A stretch of 55,918 bases of DNA, from contig JBFMHA010000017.1 in NCBI GenBank assembly GCA_040753075.1, forward strand, positions 1-55,918, written 5' to 3'. Made by a program: the position numbers and the translations under genes. This document shows positions 35,846 through 45,231 of this stretch, piece by piece; positions within the stretch are counted from its first letter, which is position 1; the number at the start of each line of letters is the position of its first letter. Origin of the DNA: UBA6814 sp040753075. GTDB lineage: Bacteria > Desulfobacterota > Desulfovibrionia > Desulfovibrionales > Desulfovibrionaceae. The notes beneath the pieces are model-generated. The model made no database searches. It was given only the letters and a program-made list of their open reading frames with translations, and was not told the origin of the DNA.

Positions 35846-37477
35846 GTGCGCCGCGGAGAGAGCAAAGACCTTGTCACCGTCCTGGTGGTGGACGACTCCC
35901 GGACCATGCGCAACCTCCTGGAGCGCCTGCTCACGGACTTCGCCTACACCGTGCTCACGGCCGAGGACGGGGAGGAGGCCCTGCAGGTCTACGGCAAGGC
36001 CGCCCCGGACATCATCCTCCTGGACATGAACATGCCCCGCCTGGACGGGCTGGGGGTGATCAACGCCATCCGCGGGGAGCATGGGGACCAGGAGACCCTG
36101 ATCATCATGGTCACCTCCATCGAGTCCCAGGGCCTCAAGCTCTCGGCCTTCTCCGCCGGGGTCAACGACTTCCTGAACAAGCCCTTCGACCGGGCCGAGC
36201 TCCTGGCCCGGGTGGCGGCCGCGGCCCGCCAGGTGCGCCTGAACCGCAGCCTGCGCCAGGCCGCCGAGACCATCGCCGCCGAGATGGACCTGGTGGCCAG
36301 CCTGCAGACCCGGCTCCTGCCCGCCGCGCCCCCGGACATGGCGGGGATCGCGGTGCAGAGCATCTACCGCCCCTCGGGCCGCGCCAGCGGCGACTACTTC
36401 GACCATTTCACCATCGCCGACGGGGTGCTGCGGGCGGTGGTGGCCGACGTGTCCGGCCACGGCGCGCGGGCGGCCTTCCTCATGGGCATCGTGCGCACCC
36501 TGTTCCACCTGGGCCGCACCCACTCCCTGCGCCTCACCGACACCCTGGCCCTCATCAACTCCCATCTCATGGACATCCTGGGCAACGAGCCGGACTTCGT
36601 GTCCGTGCTGGCCGCGGACATCGACCTGCGGCGGGGCCGGCTGACCTACGTCAACGCCGGCCACCCCCCGGGCATGCTGCGCATCGGGGAGGAGGCCGTG
36701 GCCCTGGCCGCCACCTCCCCGGTGCTGGGCTTCTTCGACCTGACCTTCGAGCCCCGGGTCCTGGACCTGCCCCCGGACTCCGGGCTCTTCCTGTTCACCG
36801 ACGGGTTCTACGACTGGGAGATGGCCCCGGGCGAGCTCATGGACTTCGACGCGTTCTGGGACCTGGCCGCGGGCGTGGAGGCCACGGGCGGCTTCCTGGA
36901 GGAGGTCCTGGCCCTGGTGGAGTGGAAGAAGCTCCCCCACGGCAAGTTCCGGGACGACGTGTCCGCCCTGTGGATCCGGGTGGCCCCCGGGGCCGCGCCC
37001 GCGCCGGGCGGCCGGGAGCGGGAGCCGTGCGTCGAGGAGGGCGGAGCCGCGCGGGAATATCGCCTGCGCACCCGGGCCGCCGCCCCCGCCGCCCGCCGCC
37101 TGACCCGGGCGGTCCTGGCCCTGGCCGCGGACCACGTGAGCGGCGAGGCCGTGCTCTACGACCTGGGCCTGGCCCTGTCCGAGGCCTGCGCCAACGTGGT
37201 GGAGCACGCCTATCCCCAGGGCGAGCCCGGAGACCTGGAGATCCTCCTGCGGGTGATTCCCGGGGATCGGGTGGAGGCGGAGGTCCGGGACTTCGGCCCG
37301 GGCTTCGCCCTGGACCCGGCGGTCCTGGGCGCTCCCCAGCCCGACGCCGAGTCCGGGCGCGGGATGTACATCATCTCCCGGCTCATGGACGAGATGGCCG
37401 TGCTCCGGGAGGGAGACGCCACCGTGGTGCGGTTCGCCAAGCGCATCGGGAGGGACGCATGGAAGACCTGCGCCTAG
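35846..37477 (+). CDS. receiver-PP2C phosphatase-HATPase fusion (RsbU/RsbW-like)
   Basis: The 543-residue protein has three parts. Residues 10-130 are a receiver with VVDDSR and phospho-acceptor Asp60. A coiled coil leads to a SpoIIE/RsbU-type PP2C domain (SGDYFDHF, VADVSGHGARAAFLMG, NAGHPPGM, FTDGFYDWE). The C-terminal part is an RsbW-like ATPase (EACANVVEHAY, VRDFGPGF, GRGMYII). Phosphatase and kinase activities on the same STAS protein would thus sit in one chain, under receiver control. GTG 35846 has GGAGGAG nine bases upstream. The STAS gene overlaps its end by 19 bases. Confidence 0.88.
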   Translation: MRRGESKDLVTVLVVDDSRTMRNLLERLLTDFAYTVLTAEDGEEALQVYGKAAPDIILLDMNMPRLDGLGVINAIRGEHGDQETLIIMVTSIESQGLKLSAFSAGVNDFLNKPFDRAELLARVAAAARQVRLNRSLRQAAETIAAEMDLVASLQTRLLPAAPPDMAGIAVQSIYRPSGRASGDYFDHFTIADGVLRAVVADVSGHGARAAFLMGIVRTLFHLGRTHSLRLTDTLALINSHLMDILGNEPDFVSVLAADIDLRRGRLTYVNAGHPPGMLRIGEEAVALAATSPVLGFFDLTFEPRVLDLPPDSGLFLFTDGFYDWEMAPGELMDFDAFWDLAAGVEATGGFLEEVLALVEWKKLPHGKFRDDVSALWIRVAPGAAPAPGGREREPCVEEGGAAREYRLRTRAAAPAARRLTRAVLALAADHVSGEAVLYDLGLALSEACANVVEHAYPQGEPGDLEILLRVIPGDRVEAEVRDFGPGFALDPAVLGAPQPDAESGRGMYIISRLMDEMAVLREGDATVVRFAKRIGRDAWKTCA

Positions 37478-37800
37478 AGCGTCGCGGCGGCCTGGCCCTG
37501 GCGGCCTTCGCCGGGGAGCTGGTCAGCGAGAAGGTCCCGGGCCTGCGGCGGGAGATGGACAGGCTCCTGGCCGATCCCGGCTGCCGCACCCTGGTTCTGG
37601 ACCTGGCCGACGTGTCCTTCCTGGACAGCTCGGGCATCGGGTTCCTGGTTTCCCTGGCCGCCCGGGCCAAGGCCGAGGACAAGCATCTCCGCCTCCTGGA
37701 CCTGAGCCCCCAGGCGAGAAAGACGCTTGAGCTTGTCCAGCTCATCGCGTATTTCGAGGTCCTGCAGGGCCGCGAAGCGCTTGCCGGCCTCCAAGACTAA
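37459..37800 (+). CDS. STAS-domain anti-sigma factor antagonist
   Basis: The 113-residue single STAS domain has the VSFLDSSGIGFL segment, in which Ser58 occupies the position phosphorylated in SpoIIAA/RsbV. It overlaps the REC-PP2C-ATPase gene by 19 bases, making it the obvious substrate of that enzyme. No sigma factor is nearby, and the partner that the STAS protein binds may instead be a motility or cyclase protein. Confidence 0.88.
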   Translation: MEDLRLERRGGLALAAFAGELVSEKVPGLRREMDRLLADPGCRTLVLDLADVSFLDSSGIGFLVSLAARAKAEDKHLRLLDLSPQARKTLELVQLIAYFEVLQGREALAGLQD

Positions 37801-37822
37801 GCCCGCCCAGGATCGCCCCTTC

Positions 37823-38929
37823 ATGCCGCATCATCTCGCGCTGCGTTTCGACCCGGACTACGATTACCTGAATCTGCGCCCCCGGGAGCTGGCCGACGGC
37901 TCGGTGGACCACCGCAACCTGGGCTACGTGCAGAACGTGCGCCAGGGCGAGCTCCTGGCCGAATGGCTCCCGGACGGGACCGAAGCGGCCGCTTCCGGGC
38001 AGGTGCTGGAGTGCGCCGAGCGGGTTCTGCCCGCGGGCGAGGGCGTCCGGCCCGACCCCGCGAACCCGGACCGGCTGCTGGCCGACCGCGACGGCTACCC
38101 AAGCCTGTTCGAAGGCCGGATCATCGTCAAGACCCTGCTCAACGTGCGGCAGGAGGTGGGGGTCCGCACCGGCAACGTGCAGTTCGTGGGCGACGTGGTG
38201 GTGCACGACGCGGTGCGCTCCGGGTTCCAGGTGGCGGGCCGCAGCGTGCTGGTCAAGGGCGTGGTGGAGGCGGCCCTGGTCCGGGCCGAGGCCTCCCTGT
38301 CCTGCGAGGGCGGGGTCAAGGGCGCGGGCCGGGCGGTGCTCAAGGCCGGCGAGAACCTGCGCCTGCCCTTTGCGGAAAAGGCCATGCTCCTGGCCGGCAA
38401 GAACCTGCTGGTGGACGGCGCGTGCATGCACTGCGAGATCTTCGCCGGCGGCCGGGCGGCCGTCAAGGGCCTGCTGGTGGGCGGCGCGGTCTACGCCTCC
38501 AGCGTGGTCTACGTGGAGGAGCAGCTGGGCGGCGGCCTGGGGGCCGAGACCCTGGTGCTCCTGGGCTACGACGCCATGGCCCTGAACAAGGCCATGCTGG
38601 TGGAGCGGCGCATCAGGGAGGAGACCAAGCGGCTGGAGGAGCTCACCGCCCTTTCCAAGGTCAATCCCGCCCTGCGCGAGGAGCTGAAGGAGAAGATCAT
38701 TGCCTGCCAGGACAAGCTGGACCGCTTCAGCGCCCGCAACGCCGGGCTGTGGCAGGGAATCCACGCCCGCGCCGACCTGGAGCGCTGTGCGGTCATCGTG
38801 CCCGGCCGGGTCCGGCCGGGAGTCGAGGTGTGCATCGGCGGAGCGCGCCTCGAGGTCGACGACTTCCTGGAGAACGTCCGCTTCACCTACAAGGACGGCG
38901 AGGTGACCTTCTCCTCGCCGGCCATGTGA
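37823..38929 (+). CDS. FapA (DUF342) family protein
   Basis: The 368-residue protein has the DUF342 layout. An N-terminal segment with DGYPSLFEGRIIVK leads to a right-handed beta-helix built of V--GNV-FVGDV-V---V--GF-V repeats (about residues 105-260), then a coiled coil (RRIREETKRLEEL) and a closing small beta domain. DUF342 proteins are often encoded beside flagellar or chemotaxis genes and are thought to act in cell polarity or motility. It sits between the STAS gene and motA. No enzyme motif is visible. Confidence 0.82.
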   Translation: MPHHLALRFDPDYDYLNLRPRELADGSVDHRNLGYVQNVRQGELLAEWLPDGTEAAASGQVLECAERVLPAGEGVRPDPANPDRLLADRDGYPSLFEGRIIVKTLLNVRQEVGVRTGNVQFVGDVVVHDAVRSGFQVAGRSVLVKGVVEAALVRAEASLSCEGGVKGAGRAVLKAGENLRLPFAEKAMLLAGKNLLVDGACMHCEIFAGGRAAVKGLLVGGAVYASSVVYVEEQLGGGLGAETLVLLGYDAMALNKAMLVERRIREETKRLEELTALSKVNPALREELKEKIIACQDKLDRFSARNAGLWQGIHARADLERCAVIVPGRVRPGVEVCIGGARLEVDDFLENVRFTYKDGEVTFSSPAM

Positions 38930-38939
38930 CCTATACGAC

Positions 38940-39695
38940 ATGGACATCGCAACACTCGTCGGCATCGTCCTGGGCCTGGGGCTCATCGTCGGGGCCATCA
39001 TGTTCGGCGGCGGCGCGCTGGGGGGCTTCATCGACATCCCCTCGGTGCTGGTGGTCATCGGCGGCTCCATGGCCGCCATCCTGGTCATGTTCCCCCTCGG
39101 GGTGGTGCTCAAGAGCTTCTCGGTGGCCATGAAGGCCTTCGTGGCCAAGCAGCACCAGCCCCAGGACCTCATCGAGCAGATGGTGGCCCTGGCCCAGAAG
39201 GCCCGCAAGGAGAGCCTGGTGGCCCTGGGCAAGGCCGAGATCGAGGACCCCTTCGTGAAGAAGGGGATCATGCTGGTGGCCGACGGCACCCAGGAGCTCC
39301 TGGTGCGTTCGGTGCTGGAGACCGAGATCGCCTTCATGAAGCAGCGCCACCGCAAGGGCCAGGACGTGATGAAGGGCCTGGGCACCATGGCTCCGGCCTT
39401 CGGCATGATCGGCACCCTCATCGGCCTGGTGCAGATGCTCCAGAACCTGAACGACCCGTCCTCCATCGGCCCGGCCATGGCCGTGGCCCTGCTCACCACC
39501 TTCTACGGCGCGGTGCTCTCCAACCTCATCTTCCTGCCCATGGCCAAGAAGCTGGAGGACCGCTCCGGCGACGAGGCCCTGTACATGGAGCTGGCCATGG
39601 AGGGGGTGCTCTCCATCCAGAACGGCGACCACCCGGCCCTGCTCAAGGAGAAGCTCATGGCCTTCCTGGCCCCGGCCATGCGGGGGAAGAAATAG
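38940..39695 (+). CDS. motA: flagellar motor stator protein MotA
   Basis: MotA has four membrane helices and forms the pentameric ring around MotB that couples ion flow to flagellar rotation. The 251-residue sequence begins with ATLVGIVLGLGLIVGAI and has the cytoplasmic loop with the Arg/Glu residues that touch FliG, and the MAPAFGMIGTLIGLVQML helix-3 block. It is of the PomA/short type. The ATG has no clear ribosome-binding site, but lies 10 bases after the FapA-like stop, so coupling is likely. Confidence 0.93.
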   Translation: MDIATLVGIVLGLGLIVGAIMFGGGALGGFIDIPSVLVVIGGSMAAILVMFPLGVVLKSFSVAMKAFVAKQHQPQDLIEQMVALAQKARKESLVALGKAEIEDPFVKKGIMLVADGTQELLVRSVLETEIAFMKQRHRKGQDVMKGLGTMAPAFGMIGTLIGLVQMLQNLNDPSSIGPAMAVALLTTFYGAVLSNLIFLPMAKKLEDRSGDEALYMELAMEGVLSIQNGDHPALLKEKLMAFLAPAMRGKK

Positions 39696-40418
39696 GTGGC
39701 GCGCAAGGAGGAGATTCGCTGCGAGGAAGGGCTGCCCGCCTGGCTGGCCACCTTCGCGGACATGATGTCCCTGCTCCTGTGCTTCTTCGTGCTCCTGCTC
39801 TCCTTCGCCAACCAGGACCTGGAGAACTTCAAGATGCTCCTGGGCTCCATCAAGGACGCCTTCGGGGTGCAGCGCGAGAAGAAGATCGACGAGGCGGCCT
39901 TCTCCAGCAAGCAGTACGACCGGCCGGGCATGGACATGAGCCGGCAGGCCCGGGTGGACCTCAAGCTCACCATGCAGCTGCGCGACCTCATGGGCCAGGA
40001 CACGGAGATGCGCAAGGCCACCGGCGTCCAGGCCGAGGAGGACGGCGTCCTGGTCCGGGTCGACACCGGCTACCTCTTCGAGCCCGGATCCCTCAAGTTC
40101 ACCCCGGACGCGGCCGCGGTCCTGGACCGCATCGTGGCCACCCTCAAGGACTACACCTTCCACTGCGTGATCCGGGGGCACAGCGACGACAACCCGGAGC
40201 ACGGCTCGCCCTACCCCTCCAACTGGGAGCTGTCCGCGGCCCGGGCGGCCCACGTGCTGCGCTACCTGGCGGACAACGGCGGCATCTCGCCCCTGCGGCT
40301 CAAGGCCGTGGGCTACGCCGACAGCCGGCCCCTGGTGCCCAACAACACCGAAGTCAACCGCATCCGCAACCGCCGGGTGGAGTTCTTCTTCCACCGGCCC
40401 AACACCCTGTCCTGGTAG
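39696..40418 (+). CDS. motB: flagellar motor stator protein MotB
   Basis: The single N-terminal membrane helix has the ion-binding Asp22 (FADMMSLLLCFFVLLLSF), and the C-terminal OmpA-like domain binds peptidoglycan (IRGHSDDNP, NWELSAARAAHVLRYL, NRIRNRRVEFFF). GTG 39696 starts immediately after the motA stop, with GGGGGAAG upstream. The 240-residue length is normal. Whether H+ or Na+ drives it cannot be settled from this reading. Confidence 0.93.
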   Translation: MARKEEIRCEEGLPAWLATFADMMSLLLCFFVLLLSFANQDLENFKMLLGSIKDAFGVQREKKIDEAAFSSKQYDRPGMDMSRQARVDLKLTMQLRDLMGQDTEMRKATGVQAEEDGVLVRVDTGYLFEPGSLKFTPDAAAVLDRIVATLKDYTFHCVIRGHSDDNPEHGSPYPSNWELSAARAAHVLRYLADNGGISPLRLKAVGYADSRPLVPNNTEVNRIRNRRVEFFFHRPNTLSW

Positions 40419-40489
40419 CCGCTTCCGTCCTCCCGCGTTGCTTTTCTCGGGGAAATGCCCGAGGGTGGCCCGCGGACGGAACCCCCGAC

Positions 40490-42205
40490 ATGCCCGAACC
40501 CGAGCCCGCATATACGGTCGAGGCCCTGCTGGAGCAGGGCCGGGTGGCGGACCTGCTCCTCACCCTGGCCGACGGCCGCGCCTGGCGGCTCCTGGGCCGC
40601 TCCGGCCCGGCCACCGAGACCCGGCCGGTGGAGCGCTTCCTGGCCGAGAACCCCGCGCCCGCGCCGGGCGCCCCGGCCCCGGTGCTCCCGGTGCTCCTGG
40701 GGCACGGCCTGGGGCACGGCCTGGCCGCCCTGCTCGCGGCCTGGCCCGGCCCGGTGGCCGTGGCCGACAAGGAGGCCGCGCTCCTGGCGCAGTCCGGCCC
40801 GCCCGACCCCCGCGCCCTGCACGTGGCCGACCCGGACCCGGCCGAGGCGCTCAAGGCCCTGTCCCGCTGGCAGATGGAGCACGGCGGACGGCCCATGGCC
40901 CCCATCGTCCACCCCCTGTACCCGCGCCTGGACCGGACCTGGTACGGCCTGCTCCAGGAGAACCTGGCCGCCAGCCGGAAGATCGACTTCTGGGGCCGGT
41001 GCGACTACCCCAAGTTCAGGTCCTGGCCGCCCCGGGTCCTGCACCTGACCTCGGACTACTTCCTGCTCGGCGAGGTGGTGCGGGCCAGCGAGCGCCTGGG
41101 CGCGCCGCACATGTTCGTGAACATCGGGGCCCGGGAGATCGCCCGCCAGGACTTCGTGGAGCAGCTCCTGGCCGCGGTGGTGGAGTTCCGGCCCGACTTC
41201 GTGTTCACCATCAACCACCTGGGCGTGGACCGGGAGGGGGTGCTGGCCGGGCTCCTGGAGAAACTCCGCCTGCCCCTGGCCTCCTGGTTCGTGGACAACC
41301 CCCACCTCATCCTCTACCTCTACGAGAACCTCTCCACGCCCTGGACCGCCATCTACACCTGGGACACGGACAACGTGGCCAGCCTCAAGGCGCGCGGGTT
41401 CCCCAACGTGGAGTACCTGCCCCTGGCCGCGGACGCCACCCGCTTCGTCCCGCCCGGCCGCCTGCCCGAGCGCCATCCCTGGCGCTCCCGGGTGTCCTTC
41501 GTGGGCAACTCCATGATCTACAAGGTGGGCGCGCGGATGAAGGCCGGCCGCTTCCCCCGGGCGCTGCTCGCCGGCTACCGGGAGGTGGCCGCGGGCTTCG
41601 CGGCCTCGGACGAGCGCAGCGTGTCCGCCTTCCTGGCCGCGCGCCATCCGGCCGAGCACGCGGCCTTCGCGGCCCTGGAGAGCAACGAGCGCAAGCTCGC
41701 CTACGAGACCATGATCACCTGGGAGGCCACCCGCCAGTACCGCCGGCGCTGCGTGGCCGGGATCCTGCCCTTCGCCCCGCTCATCGTGGGCGACAAGGGC
41801 TGGAACAAGACCTTCCCGGGCCAGGGCCGCGACTGGCGCTGGAGCCGGGAGCTGTCCTACTACGACGACCTGCCCGGCTTCTACCCGCTCAGCGAGGTGA
41901 ACTTCAACTGCACCAGCCAGCAGATGAAGGGCGCGGTGAACCAGCGGGTGTTCGACGTGCCGGCCTGCGGGGCCTTCGTGCTCACCGACCACCGGGAGCA
42001 GATGGAGGACCTCTTCGACCCCGGGACCGAGGTGGCCTTCTACCGCAGCCCGGAGGAGGTCCCGGACCTGGTGCGCCGCTACCTGGACCACCCGGCCGAG
42101 CGCGGGCGCATCGCCGCGGCCGGCCGGCGGCGGGTGCTGGCCGAGCACACCTACGAGCGCCGCCTGGAGCGGCTGTTCCGGTCCATGCGGGAGATCTACG
42201 GCTGA
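40490..42205 (+). CDS. CgeB-like glycosyltransferase
   Basis: The 571-residue soluble protein has a DUF3880-like N-terminal Rossmann region (PDFVFTINHLGVDREG, WFVDNPHL) and a C-terminal Glyco_trans_1_2 domain (SEVNFNCTSQQMKGAVNQRVFDVPACGAFVLTD, split around residues 465-500; then DLFDPGTEVAFY). This is the CgeB arrangement of GT-B enzymes that modify spore, flagellar or surface polymers. It follows motB by 71 bases and overlaps the next glycosyltransferase by one base. Glycosylation of flagellin is a reasonable guess from context; acceptor and sugar are unknown. Confidence 0.82.
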   Translation: MPEPEPAYTVEALLEQGRVADLLLTLADGRAWRLLGRSGPATETRPVERFLAENPAPAPGAPAPVLPVLLGHGLGHGLAALLAAWPGPVAVADKEAALLAQSGPPDPRALHVADPDPAEALKALSRWQMEHGGRPMAPIVHPLYPRLDRTWYGLLQENLAASRKIDFWGRCDYPKFRSWPPRVLHLTSDYFLLGEVVRASERLGAPHMFVNIGAREIARQDFVEQLLAAVVEFRPDFVFTINHLGVDREGVLAGLLEKLRLPLASWFVDNPHLILYLYENLSTPWTAIYTWDTDNVASLKARGFPNVEYLPLAADATRFVPPGRLPERHPWRSRVSFVGNSMIYKVGARMKAGRFPRALLAGYREVAAGFAASDERSVSAFLAARHPAEHAAFAALESNERKLAYETMITWEATRQYRRRCVAGILPFAPLIVGDKGWNKTFPGQGRDWRWSRELSYYDDLPGFYPLSEVNFNCTSQQMKGAVNQRVFDVPACGAFVLTDHREQMEDLFDPGTEVAFYRSPEEVPDLVRRYLDHPAERGRIAAAGRRRVLAEHTYERRLERLFRSMREIYG

Positions 42206-43614
42206 TGTCCGCGCCCGCGCCCGTCCTGGTGCTCCAGATGCAGCGCATGGGGGACCTCATCCTGTCCTTCCCCCTGCTGCTGTGGCTGCAGCGGACCATG
42301 CCCGGCCATCCGGTCTGGGTGGTGGCCGAGGAGATGTTCTTCTCCCAGCTGGTGCCCCTGTCGCCGGCCGCCACCTACTTCCCCTGGACCCGGGCCGCGG
42401 CGCAGGAGCTGGCCCGCCACCCCTTCAGCCTGGTGGTGAACCTCTCCCACCGGCCCGAGGCCGCGGAGCTGGCCGGCGCCGTGGCGGCCCCCCGCAAGAT
42501 CGGCCCGGTGCGGGAGAACGGGGCCACCTACGTGCGCGGGGACTGGCAACTCTACCGCGCCTCCCTGGTGGCGGCCAACCGGCACAACCGGTTCCACTGG
42601 GCGGACCTCAACGCCCTGGACCTGGTCCCCCTGCCGGAGATGGCGGCCACGGGCTGGCCGGCGCCGCGCTCCCTGGACGCCGCCAACCAGCGGGTGGGGC
42701 TGTTCGTGGGGGCCAGCGAGGAGGCCAAGCGGCCCGGCTCCTGGTTCTGGTCGAGCCTGTGCAAGGAGCTGCTGCGCCGGGACATGCGGCCGGTGCTCCT
42801 GGGCGGCCCGGCGGAGAAGTTCCTCGCGGACGAGATCGTCCAGATGGCCGGGGGCCGGGTGCTCAACCTGGCGGGCCGGCTCACCCTGTCCCAGTTCGCG
42901 GCCGCGGGCGACACCCTGCAGCTCATGGTCACCCCGGACACCGGGCCCATGCACCTGGCGGCCTGGACCGGGCTCAAGACCCTGAGCCTGTCCATGGGGC
43001 CCATCAACTCCTGGGAGACCGGACCCTACCAGCCCGGCCATTTCGTGCTGCGCTCCAAGGCCAGCTGCGTGGGCTGCTGGAGCTGCGACCGCGCCCAGCC
43101 GGTGTGCCGGCGCAACTACCAGCCCAAGCGCATCGCCATGGCCATCCGCCAGATCGTCCGGGGCAACGCCAAGGCCCTGGCCAAAATGGACATCCCCAGC
43201 CTGGACCTCTACCGCACCGGCCGCGGCGAGCACGGCCTGTACCGGCTGGAGCGGGTCACCAGGCCCGAGCGGGAGAGCTCCCGCAACCTGCTGGGCCGCG
43301 TCTGGCGCCGGGTGTTCGGGGAGCTGTTCGGCCTGTGGCCCGGGGACCGGGCCGATGCGGCCTTCGCGGCCCTGGCCGCGGAGCACCCGGCGCTGGCCGA
43401 GCGCTTCGGCCTGGCCGCGGTGCGCCTGGGCCGGGACCTCAAGCTGGCGGCCAAGGGCAAGACCCTGCCCCCCGACTTCTGGGCCTCCGGCCCGCCCCTC
43501 ATGCGGCCGGCGCGCTCCTACTGCCTCACCTACCTCCAGAACGAAGACTACGCCACCCCCGCCCGCCTGCGCTGCCTGGCGCTGGTGGAGCGCCTGGCCG
43601 GGCTGGGGCGGTAG
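42205..43614 (+). CDS. family 9 (heptosyltransferase-like) glycosyltransferase
   Basis: The 469-residue protein starts with QMQRMGDLILSFPL and has the NLSHRPEA block, the nucleotide-sugar segment LLGGPAEK and the TPDTGPMHLAAW signature of GT9 enzymes. This is followed by a cysteine-containing block (CVGCWSCDRAQPVC), where some heptosyltransferases have a similar cluster. About 130 extra C-terminal residues extend beyond a normal GT9 length. It is coupled to the CgeB-like gene by TGATG. Related enzymes add heptose to LPS core, but the flagellar context suggests a surface or flagellar glycan. Confidence 0.85.
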   Translation: MSAPAPVLVLQMQRMGDLILSFPLLLWLQRTMPGHPVWVVAEEMFFSQLVPLSPAATYFPWTRAAAQELARHPFSLVVNLSHRPEAAELAGAVAAPRKIGPVRENGATYVRGDWQLYRASLVAANRHNRFHWADLNALDLVPLPEMAATGWPAPRSLDAANQRVGLFVGASEEAKRPGSWFWSSLCKELLRRDMRPVLLGGPAEKFLADEIVQMAGGRVLNLAGRLTLSQFAAAGDTLQLMVTPDTGPMHLAAWTGLKTLSLSMGPINSWETGPYQPGHFVLRSKASCVGCWSCDRAQPVCRRNYQPKRIAMAIRQIVRGNAKALAKMDIPSLDLYRTGRGEHGLYRLERVTRPERESSRNLLGRVWRRVFGELFGLWPGDRADAAFAALAAEHPALAERFGLAAVRLGRDLKLAAKGKTLPPDFWASGPPLMRPARSYCLTYLQNEDYATPARLRCLALVERLAGLGR

Positions 43615-43628
43615 GGCAGGGTTAGTCT

Positions 43629-43738
43629 CTAGTGTCGTGTCCGCGAATTGAGGCGATACGAAAGCTCTATACAACAAATGAAATCATAGCATTTTTATCC
43701 TCAAAATGCCTTCAGGCATTTTGAGGACGCAATACTAG
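43629..43738. repeat. CTAG-bounded inverted-repeat element at the edge of the restriction-modification genes
   Basis: CTAGTGTCGTGTCC (43629-43642) and GGACGCAATACTAG (43725-43738) pair at 13 of 14 positions in RNA if G-U pairs are allowed. Inside is a perfect 12-bp hairpin, CCTCAAAATGCC-TTCA-GGCATTTTGAGG (43699-43726), with no T-run on either strand. The right-hand CTAG holds the hsdS TAG stop. It fills most of the gap between the convergent glycosyltransferase and hsdS genes. Confidence 0.65.
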
Positions 43739-45231
43739 CGCATGCGGCTAGCCGTTGGAGATAATGACACCTCGTGCGTGCTGCCGGCGATGAAACAATC
43801 AATGATCTCTCCTGCTCGCATTGCCAAGGCTGTTTCTTGGATGTCCGCATCGGCCCGTAAGGCTGATGCCTCTTCCGCCATGTCCGCTATGGCACCTTCC
43901 TCTCCAGTTGCTAATCGCACAACACCTATTTGCTTTACGTCGGCAACGTCTATTTCAGGCACGCTAGAGCCATATGGGAGAGACTTCATAATGGGCCGAC
44001 CAAAGTCTGGATGTGATAAGGCAATATAGACATAGCCTGGACGCATTGTTGAATGACGGCCAGGAGCTATGCGTATGACGTGGTCAGATACTATTTTATC
44101 TTCAAATGATTTTGTCGCTAAAGTAAGCGTACCATTGAGCCCATATATTTGCCCTGATCTTGAAAGTAACAGCCAACCTGATTCCACGCGTCCATTGTAG
44201 GCATCGCCAAATTTGCCATCGGCGATTCGTTTTTCTGCATCAGGACTGATTTCAAATAATTGCGAACTGTCAAGTAAGGGCAACCCCTCTTCAGCCAAAA
44301 TTCTCTTAAATCTTGTTGGTAACCAAATCTGGTAGTCATCATCAACAAGTCTTGTGAAATCCTTCCCATCTTGTGCCAAATGTTCACGAATAGCTTTGGC
44401 TTCTGGATTATGCGGCAGGGCATCAAAGCGGCGGCGGCCACCAAAGAACGCAGAGGATGCCCGCACGGTGAACCCGTTTTCGCCATAGTCAGGCTTCGGT
44501 AGATGACCGAAGGCCGTCTTAAAACGTTCTTCTGCCGCAAGCGAAAGCTCGTGGGCGCGATTGCGCAACGAAAGTATCGCCGTCACCCGCTCGTTGAAGT
44601 CCGCCAACAGGTCATCCCGCAAGATGGGCATCGGGAGCGCATCCAGATGGCTCGTCTCCAGATGCTTAATCACATGCCCATAGTGTGCCGCGCGCATCAT
44701 GGCGCGGGCTTGCGGTGAGCGCAAGTAGGCGTAAAGCCAGCCCCAAAGCTCTGGCTTGTGTGGCTCGACTCGAAGCAGATCATCCGAGATGATCGTATTT
44801 TCATGCGGTGCATGTGTAAGCGTAGCGCGGCCAACATTCCCTGACCGCGTGACCAGTATCATTCCTGAGGTGACGTATAGCTCACTCGCATTTTTTACCT
44901 TCTCGGCTGCTAACCATTTGCGCGGAATTGGCCGTGCATCGAATACCTGGGTCGCGGCCAGGAATGGCGTCCCATACTCCGGGTCGACCAGAATGCCTTT
45001 TAGCCGTGAAGGTTGCCAAACTCGCGCGAAATTTTTCAAGCGGTCCCAGCCAGACTTGCGAGCCTCCAGGGCGCAACGTAAGCCGTAGCCTCCGGCAAGG
45101 TAGGTTCCTCCTTCCATGCGGCGGTCGTCGCTGAACAACAGGGAAGCGGGGAACTCTCCCCACTTCGTCTGATGCCAGGGCCAAACTTCGCGCTCTATGC
45201 GAGGAGGGCTTAATCGCGCTCGGAGAGCCAT
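43735..45231 (-). CDS. hsdS: HsdS-like specificity subunit
   Basis: The 498-residue protein has two target-recognition-like halves. The first ends in HVIKHLETSHLDALPMPI and the second in SLPYGSSVPEIDVADVKQIGVV, the usual TRD end motifs, each followed by a helical spacer (ERVTAILSLRNRAHELSL and ADMAEEASALRADADIQ). It gives the system its DNA sequence specificity. The start at 45231 overlaps the hsdM-like gene by 22 bases. Base composition is about 50% GC, well below its neighbours, which suggests acquisition. The TAG stop lies in the CTAG of a repeat element. Confidence 0.87.
   Translation of the reverse strand: MALRARLSPPRIEREVWPWHQTKWGEFPASLLFSDDRRMEGGTYLAGGYGLRCALEARKSGWDRLKNFARVWQPSRLKGILVDPEYGTPFLAATQVFDARPIPRKWLAAEKVKNASELYVTSGMILVTRSGNVGRATLTHAPHENTIISDDLLRVEPHKPELWGWLYAYLRSPQARAMMRAAHYGHVIKHLETSHLDALPMPILRDDLLADFNERVTAILSLRNRAHELSLAAEERFKTAFGHLPKPDYGENGFTVRASSAFFGGRRRFDALPHNPEAKAIREHLAQDGKDFTRLVDDDYQIWLPTRFKRILAEEGLPLLDSSQLFEISPDAEKRIADGKFGDAYNGRVESGWLLLSRSGQIYGLNGTLTLATKSFEDKIVSDHVIRIAPGRHSTMRPGYVYIALSHPDFGRPIMKSLPYGSSVPEIDVADVKQIGVVRLATGEEGAIADMAEEASALRADADIQETALAMRAGEIIDCFIAGSTHEVSLSPTASRMR

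Noticed and set aside
43699..43726. Intrinsic terminator at the perfect 12-bp hairpin near hsdS
   Set aside because: Neither strand has a T-run after the stem, so it is described as part of the CTAG-bounded element only.
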